From assembly GCF_001269985.1 (NCBI RefSeq), contig NZ_BBZB01000002.1, forward strand, positions 868,001 through 932,000: a stretch of 64,000 nt of DNA. Direction: 5' to 3'. Made by a program: the position numbers and the translations under genes. Positions 57,106 to 64,000 of this stretch are shown here, piece by piece (positions within the stretch are counted from its first letter, which is position 1; every line of letters starts with the position of its first letter). The notes beneath the pieces are model-generated. The model was not told where the DNA came from. It did not search any database and saw only the letters and a list, made by a program, of their open reading frames with translations. Source of the stretch: Pseudoalteromonas sp. '520P1 No. 423' (GTDB lineage Bacteria > Pseudomonadota > Gammaproteobacteria > Enterobacterales > Alteromonadaceae).

Positions 57106-59171
57106 TGGGGGCTGCAACTTCACTGCTAATGCGTGAGTTTGAGATACCAGAAAAAGGTCTATGCCGTGTTATTCAGGAAAAAAATGGCAAGATAGGTTTT
57201 GAAGAAGTGGCAAACCCTTTTAATGGCTTTTATGTTAAGCGGGAAACATTTATCGCAGACTTAAACGATGATGTTGTACTGTCAAAGCCTGCTGCAAATG
57301 ATGAGTACCAAATAACGCCAAGAGTGAAGCGTCATATTAAAAAGCGTAAAAACTCTTTGTTGATGATGGAAGTGTTGGATAATTTAGATTACAAACCTGC
57401 TTCAAAGGATACATACAAAGAATTTAAACTACGTATGAAGGAGGAGTATGGTGATAGTTGCAAAGTACCAGGCTTTTCTACTTTGTGTGGTTGGTGGTGT
57501 GACTATCGGCGTGCAAATTGGGATATCGCACGTTCTATTGGAGTTGATCCAGTTGCGAGTAAACGGATATCTGAAGACCAAGAAAAACTAATTTTTAAAC
57601 ATCTGGAAATTGCCTTTTTAACCAAAAATAATGGTGGTAAAAGTTTAATTGATGCCCATGAAGACTTTAAACATGATCCAGAAGTTGCAGCATTAAAAGA
57701 AAAACCAGTGTCATATTCTACATTTAATCGAAGACGAAAAGAGATCCTAGAAATAGTCGAAATAATGGCGACGGGGACACCAGAGGAAAAGCTTGCTGCT
57801 GCGAAGAGATATAAAGGAAAATTGAAAATAGATAGGATATTAGAACGCGTAGAGCAGGATGCGTCTAGATATAACTTATCTCTCTTGTTTGACGATGGCA
57901 CACCGACAGAAGGTGTACAAATTTTTGCTGCTGTTGATTGTAAATCGGAATACCCATTAGGTATTAAAGTGAAGTTTGGTAAGGGTGAAAGCTCTGCTGA
58001 TTACCAAGCTCTGTTTAGGGAAATAATCACTGGTACGCGTTCTGGATTAAAAGCTAATGGTATCCCATACATGATTGTTGGGGATAATAGTGGCGGCGCT
58101 AATAGCTCTGTAACACGAGAGGTCTATAAAAACGCTGAAGTTAAATACCACACTTTACCGCCCCATATGCCGTGGGGAAAGGGATATATTGAAGGTTTTT
58201 TTCGGATATTTGAAACAGGCTTTTTACAAGGGTTTAAATATTGGTATACCAATAAACAAGGGGAAAAAGTTGAAGGTAGAGGAATACCAGGATACCTATC
58301 TGATAAGGAGGATTACAGACAACACCCAACGAAGAAAGCCAGAGCTTCAATGAAGGCCAGTGAATTTTTTAGAGTGCTTGATATTTACCTTCATCAATAC
58401 GTGAATACCGCTAAAAAAAGTTTGGGAGGCAAAACACCACAACAGGTTTGGAATGAATGTAATGCAGCCCAAAATCTACCTAGGCTTACTGTTGATAATA
58501 TGAATTACGCTTTTATGGTGACAGACACCGCTGTAACCCAAAAACTTTACCCTGATGGTCGGGTGTATTTTGATAATGCATATTATCAAAATGAAGACCT
58601 TAAACAATTACATGATGAGTTATGCAACAAAGGAATGTCAGAGGTTAAAGTCGATATTTGCCATAGTCGATTTGATGTAAGGCAAGTTAAAGTTATAGCA
58701 CAAAATCCTAATGGAGTAGGGTCTGTTGTCACATACCCTGGGCGCTGCACTAATGCGGATATGGATGTTGAAATTGCGCATGGTACAGATAAACCACCTA
58801 AGATAGAGCGTACATATCATTTTCCGACTGAAATAGATGCTCCGTTAGTTAAAACGAAGAGGACGCCTAAAAAAGATGACAAAAAAGAAAAAGATGAAGA
58901 TTACGATTTACATACACGAAAGGTGGCTACTTTTGATTTAGATAATCAAATACCACCAAACCTGAGTGAAGTTATAAAACAGAGTAACGCAGCTTTTAAT
59001 ACACAAATGCCAACCGAATCATCAGTTGATTACACTCCGAAAAAGCGTCGTTACAAAAAAGAAAAATTACCTGATACTAATCTAGGCTTATTGAATAAAG
59101 AAGATTTGAGAGGATGCTCGAACGAAGATGAAAGTCCAGATACGGATTTAAACCAGTGGCCTGAAAAATGA
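57105..59171 (+). CDS. tnsB: Tn7-like DDE transposase TnsB
   Basis: TnsB, 688 aa, retroviral-integrase-superfamily transposase (Mu/Tn552 type) that binds the ends and joins 3' ends to target. N-terminal DNA-binding helices precede the catalytic core: Asp252 (VEQDASRYN), Asp327 (VGDNSGG) and Glu363 (GKGYIEGFF), the last two 36 residues apart as in D35E. A Mu-type beta-barrel follows (GRVYFDNAYYQNEDLKQLHD), and the C-terminal tail, from about residue 595, is Lys-rich and presumably contacts TnsC. Stop overlaps tnsC by 4 bases. Confidence 0.93.
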   Translation: MGAATSLLMREFEIPEKGLCRVIQEKNGKIGFEEVANPFNGFYVKRETFIADLNDDVVLSKPAANDEYQITPRVKRHIKKRKNSLLMMEVLDNLDYKPASKDTYKEFKLRMKEEYGDSCKVPGFSTLCGWWCDYRRANWDIARSIGVDPVASKRISEDQEKLIFKHLEIAFLTKNNGGKSLIDAHEDFKHDPEVAALKEKPVSYSTFNRRRKEILEIVEIMATGTPEEKLAAAKRYKGKLKIDRILERVEQDASRYNLSLLFDDGTPTEGVQIFAAVDCKSEYPLGIKVKFGKGESSADYQALFREIITGTRSGLKANGIPYMIVGDNSGGANSSVTREVYKNAEVKYHTLPPHMPWGKGYIEGFFRIFETGFLQGFKYWYTNKQGEKVEGRGIPGYLSDKEDYRQHPTKKARASMKASEFFRVLDIYLHQYVNTAKKSLGGKTPQQVWNECNAAQNLPRLTVDNMNYAFMVTDTAVTQKLYPDGRVYFDNAYYQNEDLKQLHDELCNKGMSEVKVDICHSRFDVRQVKVIAQNPNGVGSVVTYPGRCTNADMDVEIAHGTDKPPKIERTYHFPTEIDAPLVKTKRTPKKDDKKEKDEDYDLHTRKVATFDLDNQIPPNLSEVIKQSNAAFNTQMPTESSVDYTPKKRRYKKEKLPDTNLGLLNKEDLRGCSNEDESPDTDLNQWPEK

Positions 59172-60085
59172 TGCCTATATTACAGCATACCCTGTTTACG
59201 AATGTGGTAAGTCGTATGCAGTTAGTACATAAGCAAAGTGGCCGAGTAAAGTTCTCATTAGTTGTCACGGGAGTGTCTGGTACAGGGAAGTCAACGTTAG
59301 CTGATTGGTATGCTGAGCAATTTCCAGAGGTAGATACGTCTGAGGTGACACTTAAAAGGGTTTTGAATGTGCATCTGACCAAACCAAGCAGTCCCGTTAA
59401 TTTGGTTGAACAAATCATTCACGCTTTGGGCACTTGCACTACAGCAAAGCGCCAAAGCTTGGAAGGGCTTGTTTACCAGTTAAATTACCTATTGAAAGCT
59501 TGTAAAACCGAGTTGATTATTTTAGATGAAGTACAAGAGTGTTTACCAGATTCAGATGGCATACGAGCACAAGCAATGGCAAAAGCGTTTGTAGCTATTA
59601 TTGATAAATGCAAAGTTCCTCTTGTGTTGATTGGTACACCAGCGCTGACTCGAATACTAAAGTTAGAATACCTAGCAGATACAAGTGGCATATCACGAGA
59701 AGAGCAACTTTCACGTCGCTTTATTGCACCATGCAAATTAAATATTTTTTTAAGTCATTGTGATTCTTGGATGAAGGCTATTAACTTTTTTACCGAAAAG
59801 CATGGAATAAGAAAGTTGAACAGAAATGATGTTGAACTACTAGATAGATTATATGTAGCAACGTATGGACGTATCGGATTGATTGAAAAGTTATTTTCAT
59901 TCGCAAGCTTCGATACATTTTCTGATTTAAACCAAGTATTTCATGATGCGTATGAATTGTCTGATACCACAGGTGAAGCCAACCCATTTAATCTAACTGA
60001 CTACACCTATGCTGCCATTAAGAAAAAGGCGCAAAACATTGAAAGAATATACTTCACTCACAGTAAGGTTAAATACAAAAGATAA
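59168..60085 (+). CDS. tnsC: Tn7-like AAA+ ATPase TnsC
   Basis: TnsC, 305 aa, AAA+ regulator that polymerises on target DNA and recruits TnsAB. Walker A GVSGTGKST (residues 35-43), Walker B LIILDEVQECLP, sensor IGTPAL and the arginine-rich LSRRF. Its size is nearer to the short TnsC/TniB forms of CRISPR-associated and Tn5053-like elements than to the 555-aa TnsC of Tn7. The tail overlaps the start of tniQ in another frame. Confidence 0.92.
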   Translation: MMPILQHTLFTNVVSRMQLVHKQSGRVKFSLVVTGVSGTGKSTLADWYAEQFPEVDTSEVTLKRVLNVHLTKPSSPVNLVEQIIHALGTCTTAKRQSLEGLVYQLNYLLKACKTELIILDEVQECLPDSDGIRAQAMAKAFVAIIDKCKVPLVLIGTPALTRILKLEYLADTSGISREEQLSRRFIAPCKLNIFLSHCDSWMKAINFFTEKHGIRKLNRNDVELLDRLYVATYGRIGLIEKLFSFASFDTFSDLNQVFHDAYELSDTTGEANPFNLTDYTYAAIKKKAQNIERIYFTHSKVKYKR

Positions 60086-61418
60086 AGAGTCCTTAATTGG
60101 CTTTAGTATTAGATTAGCCCAGGCGAACGGGTTGTTTTCGCTAAAAGACTTATTTAGTCCCAGCCAAATAAACCGCTTTAGCAAAGGGTCATTATCTGAA
60201 ATAGACTACTATTGGCTGAGAAATATACTTAAAAAAGAAGTGGCCTATACAAACACACAACTAAAGCTTTTCAACCATCCTTTATATAAATTCAATAGAT
60301 TAACCAATCCTAAAGTGTGTATTCAATGTTTAAAAGAAAGACACATACATCAAGACCACTGGCAAAATATACATAAACTGAAATGTGATATTCATCATAC
60401 TCAGCTGATAACACAGTGCCACAGCTGTAAAGCGCCTTTAGAGTGGGGTTTCCCTTTATTAATCGGGCGATGTACTAACACAAGGTGTTTACAGCCTTTA
60501 GTAGAAATGGCGCTTTCAATACCACCAAACATAAGCCCACAAGAAATAGATGATTGTTTGTTAGTAGCACAATACATTAATGGCAGAAATGAGTTTAATC
60601 CTAAGAAATCATGCCACTGTGAAGTTAAGGATTTTAATCAGGCACTATTGGTGGGCTATAAAGCACTAAATGATAAAAAGGTATTTCAAAGTAAAATCAT
60701 AGAACCTTTGATCACCCATAGGGTTAATCAGTCGGCTTATCCAGCTAAAATTAAGTTGCTGAAACTATATCAGATAATCAGTCAGTTACAATCTGATTGG
60801 CCGATATCTCGCTTGCTCAGTGCGATATATCAAAAACGTTTAAGTAATCAAAAGGGAAATTGTGAATGCCCACCTCTTGTAATACAGGCAAGGTTACTAC
60901 GCCAAACATGTGGATTAACTCATACCGACTTAAAGGCATTGCACCAAGCTAAAATACTGAAATACAACAACTACAATAAAAATAACTATCCACAAACAAC
61001 ACTCGATATCTCCCCATTATTCCAATCATTAGTCAGCTCAAGTCAGTCAACAACAAGCAGTTTGAAAAGCTTAGAAGAACTCAAACCAGAGTTTGAATGC
61101 TATCGCACACCAATGCATGCGCTGATCATAGCAATGCTGCAATCAAAAATAAGATTCTGTTACCACCCAAAAATGGACTTAATGTCATCATTACTTGTTG
61201 ATAAGCATGGATTAATAAAATTTTGTAAAAGTTGGCTACAAACACATGATGAAACCAAGTTGTCACTAGATGATTTTGTGAAGGTGTTTGATGTTGATGA
61301 TGAAGCTTTTAGAGTTATCAAAATGTCACTTGGGATTAATGCTAAGTACCATCCAACAAGTCTTTCGACCTTTAAAGGTATAGCTGATTCAAGAAATTAC
61401 ATTTTTAATTACCAGTAA
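60039..61418 (+). CDS. tniQ: TniQ/TnsD-type target-site selector
   Basis: TniQ-family protein. I start it at TTG 60039, giving (M)KEYTSLTVRLNTKDKESLIG FSIRLAQANG, the normal beginning of the family (459 aa); the frame stays open to an ATG at 60009. It overlaps tnsC by 47 bases. Zinc-binding cysteines and histidines are visible in CIQCLKERHIHQDHW, HKLKCDIHHTQLITQCHSCK and GRCTNTRC. The C-terminal half, about 250 residues, is unassigned and may bind a specific target as in TnsD. No cas gene or CRISPR array follows, so targeting is probably by TniQ/TnsD itself. Confidence 0.88.
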   Translation: MKEYTSLTVRLNTKDKESLIGFSIRLAQANGLFSLKDLFSPSQINRFSKGSLSEIDYYWLRNILKKEVAYTNTQLKLFNHPLYKFNRLTNPKVCIQCLKERHIHQDHWQNIHKLKCDIHHTQLITQCHSCKAPLEWGFPLLIGRCTNTRCLQPLVEMALSIPPNISPQEIDDCLLVAQYINGRNEFNPKKSCHCEVKDFNQALLVGYKALNDKKVFQSKIIEPLITHRVNQSAYPAKIKLLKLYQIISQLQSDWPISRLLSAIYQKRLSNQKGNCECPPLVIQARLLRQTCGLTHTDLKALHQAKILKYNNYNKNNYPQTTLDISPLFQSLVSSSQSTTSSLKSLEELKPEFECYRTPMHALIIAMLQSKIRFCYHPKMDLMSSLLVDKHGLIKFCKSWLQTHDETKLSLDDFVKVFDVDDEAFRVIKMSLGINAKYHPTSLSTFKGIADSRNYIFNYQ

Positions 61419-61577
61419 AGAATTGAGAGTCATTAACGTGTTACTTGATACGTCCTTTATTCATAAATTACTTTTATATTTGAATTTCAATATGATACAT
61501 GTTGAAATGTTGGTTTGATTAACAGTTTGTTAATGAATTTCTAAGCAAGATTCTAAAAAATAATAAAAGGAATTGTA

Positions 61578-62546
61578 ATGAGCGATAGCCCCTTAAATAC
61601 CCATTTTAATGAGCTAAAAGATTTATCTTCTAAAGCAAAAACACATGAGGATATACTTGAAATATCCAAAAAAATAAAAGACTTTAAAAATGGTTATGGG
61701 TATTCATATCAACAACCATATATATTAACTTTCTTTTTCTTGAGCTTAGCAGCCTTATTGGTAAGTTTTTTATCTGAAAATGAAACTACAATAATTGCCT
61801 CTTCTATTTCGTCAATGATATTTGGTGTAATACTAATGCATAGGGGTGGAAAAAAAGCCGATATTGCAAGCAACTTAGTTGTTAAATCAGTTGAAATAAA
61901 AAATGGTTTAGTTAAACAGTCTATAAATGGAAAAGATCTTTGGCGAGATTTAAAAAGTAAATTTTCATTATTTAATTGTGGTGACGAAAGTCAAGAAATC
62001 ACAGAATTATTACTGGGTACTACGGATCAGGGGGTCGAGTTTCAGATATTTGAATTTCAATATGTTGATGTTAGAGAAGTTGAAGAAGAAGATTCTGATG
62101 GAAATAAAACAACTAAAGAAGAAAGGACAACACATTCAATTACAGGGGCACTCACAAAAGTAGATAACTTTAGTGGATTTACAATAAATACAAGTGGTTA
62201 TAAAAATAAGTGGAGTTCAGCCAGTAAGCACTTCAATAAAAGATTTAAAATTAAATGTGCAAATGAAATATTAGCGGCTAAATTTTTTACTCCTTCAACT
62301 GTTCTAGCATTTGAAGATAGATATACAGGTCTTCTATCATTAGATTTCAAAGACTTTGGTGATATATGTTTGGAATTTGATAGCAAAATCCTTCCATCAA
62401 ATATGAGAGTTAAGTCAATTAAAAAAACAGATGAGTTTATTCATCAATTAGAAAGCCCAATTGAATTAGAAGTAGTAACACAAGCTAAAGAAGTTATAGA
62501 CTTAATCTATAAAAAAACTAATAGAAAATTAAAGGAAGCTGTTTAA
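61578..62546 (+). CDS. DUF3137-like membrane protein
   Basis: A 322-aa protein with two membrane helices near the N-terminus (about residues 48-65 and 70-88) and a large soluble domain. That domain has the pattern of DUF3137 proteins: LLLGTTDQGVEFQIFEFQYV, FKIKCANEILAAKFFTPSTV and LSLDFKDFGDIC. AAGGA ribosome site. It directly abuts a LemA-type gene (TAA immediately followed by ATG), a pairing common for these families in bacterial membranes. Role unknown; possible Tn7-like cargo. Confidence 0.7.
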   Translation: MSDSPLNTHFNELKDLSSKAKTHEDILEISKKIKDFKNGYGYSYQQPYILTFFFLSLAALLVSFLSENETTIIASSISSMIFGVILMHRGGKKADIASNLVVKSVEIKNGLVKQSINGKDLWRDLKSKFSLFNCGDESQEITELLLGTTDQGVEFQIFEFQYVDVREVEEEDSDGNKTTKEERTTHSITGALTKVDNFSGFTINTSGYKNKWSSASKHFNKRFKIKCANEILAAKFFTPSTVLAFEDRYTGLLSLDFKDFGDICLEFDSKILPSNMRVKSIKKTDEFIHQLESPIELEVVTQAKEVIDLIYKKTNRKLKEAV

Positions 62547-63119
62547 ATGAATGAATCTATGGGAATTTATGTAGTTATTGGTTTTGTTTTATTATCAATA
62601 TTTATCATGTATAACATGATTATAACTAGAATGAATCGAGCTAAACGAGCATGGTCTGATGTAATCACCTATGAAAAATTAAAACATGATGTATTACCTG
62701 AGCTACATAAATTGACAGAAGACTTTAAGGAATTTGAAACAGAATTTGTTGAAAGAATTACAAAGTTAAGGGAGGCTGTTTCAGGTTTGAATAATAATGT
62801 TATTGATGTGAATGCATTAAAGGAGACGGAAGAGCTATCGAAAAATGTATTTTCATCTTTAAAAGCTACAGCTGAAAATTACCCTGAATTAGAGTCTGCT
62901 AATATCGTAAGAGATTTAATGGCTCAAGTTGCTGAAAAAAATGAAAATGTAGCAGCTGCAATAACTATATATAATCGTGGAGTTGAACAATTTAACAACT
63001 CAATTGAAATGGTGCCGCTTAATATAGTGAATGCAATATTTGTAAATAAATCGAAATTAACTTGTTTTCATCAGTCAAATACCGTCGAGAGTTATGATTA
63101 TAAACCTGATTTCTCTTAG
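62547..63119 (+). CDS. LemA-family protein
   Basis: A 190-aa protein: one N-terminal membrane helix (about residues 7-25), then a long helical bundle with LemA features: MNRAKRAWSDVITYEKLKHD near the membrane, SLKATAENYPELESANIVRD in the middle (family consensus ENYPxLKAN), and IYNRGVEQFNNSIEMVP near the end. The C-terminal FHQSNTVESYDYKPDFS matches the short tail of this family. Translationally linked to the DUF3137-like gene. Molecular function unknown. Confidence 0.85.
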   Translation: MNESMGIYVVIGFVLLSIFIMYNMIITRMNRAKRAWSDVITYEKLKHDVLPELHKLTEDFKEFETEFVERITKLREAVSGLNNNVIDVNALKETEELSKNVFSSLKATAENYPELESANIVRDLMAQVAEKNENVAAAITIYNRGVEQFNNSIEMVPLNIVNAIFVNKSKLTCFHQSNTVESYDYKPDFS

Positions 63120-63199
63120 TTGAGGTATTTAAGATAATGAACAATAGGATTTCTCTTGTTGTTCATTTTATGCACGGTAACAAACTAAATTTTAAAGTG

Positions 63200-63261
63200 A
63201 ATCGCTAAGTAGCATCTAACAAGCCTTCGACCTATGAACAATAACTGATTCAAGAAAATAC
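63200..63261 (+). pseudogene. Degenerate fragment of a tniQ 3' end
   Basis: About three quarters of 62 bases match the end of the intact tniQ (61,338-61,400): GCTAAGTA-CATC-AACAAG, TTCGACCT and CTGATTCAAGAAA-TAC line up in order with two small indels that break the frame. It indicates a second tniQ-like gene or a duplication whose body has been lost. Confidence 0.65.
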
Positions 63262-63339
63262 TCTCTAGTTCACACTTAAACCTTTTCGCAAATTTTCCTA
63301 CCTTTGACCATACTTAATCTGTAAACTTGCGCGTTGCTG

Positions 63340-63369
63340 ATTTTTGAGGTTTCTCAATGCCTCAAAAAT
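63340..63369. repeat. Inverted repeat
   Basis: ATTTTTGAGG / CCTCAAAAAT with a 10-base loop, perfect 10-bp arms, A/T-runs built into the stem. It may be a bidirectional terminator of the LemA transcript. No gene is supported between 63,262 and the end of the window except the short fragment at 63,925. Confidence 0.5.
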
Positions 63370-63473
63370 GGCAAATACATTATGGAAATGAATGAACATG
63401 TATAAAAATATCCAGAGACGAATGAATATTTCAAAAACCCACCAAAAGTTAACTCCCTGATAGATAAAATAAG

Positions 63474-63526
63474 CTAAAGAACAAGATTCTGGCTATCAAT
63501 GAATATTTACAGAATTGGGAATATTC
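63474..63526. other. Candidate right boundary of the accessory region
   Basis: Holds the inverted partner (63474-63490) of 41346-41362 and the exact direct partner (63511-63526) of 41320-41335. See the left boundary entry; chance matching in AT-rich DNA is not excluded. Confidence 0.35.
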
Positions 63527-63924
63527 AAAAGTTTTTAGTGGAATCTGAGTTCGGAATTTATACTTTTAAATATAACTTTTACATTATGTTTTCAAATCTA
63601 GCAGAGTAAAAAGCTCTAGGCTCTAACTGATGTGAAAGGGTGGACTTAACTTGCTGATTTTTGCAACAAATTAATAATGCTCTTGATTTATATTATAAGT
63701 AAATACTATTTGTTTGATATTTGTTCAATAGTCATCTTTATTGTCAGTATGAAGTTTAGACGTAGTGTCATTAATGCAGTATTACAATTCGTCTTTAAAC
63801 ATCATTCAGTTTGCATAGTTTTTTGAATGGAGCATTTTAGTGATTGTTTTAGAGAATGTTTTTTCATCGCTTGTTACGTTTAACTGAGTTTTTAACCAAA
63901 TGAGTATAGAAACAGCAATCTAGA

Positions 63925-63975
63925 TTAAAGTTGAAACGCTACGCCGGTTTGTGCATCATAGATGTGTAGAATAGA
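63925..63975 (-). pseudogene. Possible 3' end of an ABC-transporter ATPase gene
   Basis: The minus-strand frame between two stops reads SILHIYDAQTGVAFQL, resembling the last residues (HxFDxxTGxxL) of MalK/UgpC-type sugar ABC ATPases. A stop codon lies just upstream in frame, so this is either a relic or coincidence. Confidence 0.2.
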
Positions 63976-64000
63976 TTAACGAGTGCTTAAGGATTAATCT

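Larger units (their letters stand above)
56141..61418 (+). mobile_element. Tn7-like transposon module (tnsA-proximal part)
   Basis: Contiguous, overlapping tnsA-tnsB-tnsC-tniQ with candidate TnsB sites upstream. By analogy with Tn7 the cargo should lie to the right, beginning with the DUF3137-LemA pair and continuing beyond what I can delimit. The distal end and target-site duplication were not found. Confidence 0.75.

Noticed and set aside
56491..61418. CRISPR-associated transposon
   Set aside because: tnsABC-tniQ alone is not enough; no cas genes, array or guide-like sequence recognised in the window.
63925..63975. Real ABC-transporter gene entering from the right
   Set aside because: An in-frame stop precedes the MalK-like tail after 17 codons; kept only as a low-confidence fragment.

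Overview
The window looks like chromosomal DNA of a marine gammaproteobacterium of the Alteromonadales type (Pseudoalteromonas, Catenovulum, Paraglaciecola and relatives). The reasons are AT-rich coding sequence, a complete his operon with fused hisB and hisIE, the gloB/yafS-like/mltD neighbourhood, and a laminarin-utilisation operon led by a TonB-dependent receptor. Species cannot be named from sequence reading alone.

Layout. (1) 1-25,994 is mostly core chromosome. It holds a truncated diguanylate cyclase, a DUF1289 protein, a periplasmic HtrA/DegP-like protease, and the eight-gene his operon hisG-D-C-B-H-A-F-IE on the minus strand. The his operon is preceded by a classical attenuator: a leader peptide with four consecutive His codons and a rho-independent hairpin. 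Then come yoaA, tsaB, mltD, gloB, a yafS-like methyltransferase, an alkaline phosphatase, an alpha/beta hydrolase, fadD, rnd, a 549-bp internally deleted IS3-type element and a chemotaxis receptor. (2) 26,108-27,723 is a graveyard: a norD pseudogene with two in-frame stops, an internal deletion and a frameshift, then an IS66-like transposase relic and a beta-propeller fragment. (3) 28,077-37,676 is a laminarin (beta-1,3-glucan) utilisation operon: GH16 lipoprotein with three repeated CCGG-type modules, TonB-dependent receptor, FHS-family sugar permease and GH3 beta-glucosidase lipoprotein. Together they would degrade glucan at the surface, import oligosaccharides, finish hydrolysis in the periplasm and take up glucose. 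(4) 38,217-41,243 is cydB-cydA (cyanide-insensitive-type bd oxidase) behind a GbsR/MarR-type regulator gene with a perfect FNR box.

(5) From about 41.3 kb the content becomes accessory. There is a two-gene minus-strand operon of unknown function whose first-listed product (41,640) has a PD-(D/E)xK-like N-terminus and whose partner (43,367) looks helical. A Sir2-HerA antiviral defence pair runs in the opposite direction. Next are an unknown 384-aa protein, a membrane-anchored protein paired with a PLD-like protein, and a duplicated small-gene cassette, one copy of which is decayed and split by a lipoprotein gene. (6) 55.7 kb to the end carries a Tn7-like transposition module tnsA-tnsB-tnsC-tniQ with no cas genes in view. 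Candidate TnsB-binding repeats lie upstream of tnsA. Downstream a DUF3137-LemA pair sits between the intact tniQ 3' end and a degenerate second copy of that 3' end. The rest of the Tn7-like element and its distal end are not identifiable here.

The best candidates for something undescribed are the nuclease-like/helical operon at 41,640-45,085, the membrane/PLD-like pair at 49,879-51,752, and the small-gene cassette at 54,120-54,725 with its broken duplicate. All are adjacent to a known defence system. Nothing was searched or computed: all assignments come from reading motifs and gene order.
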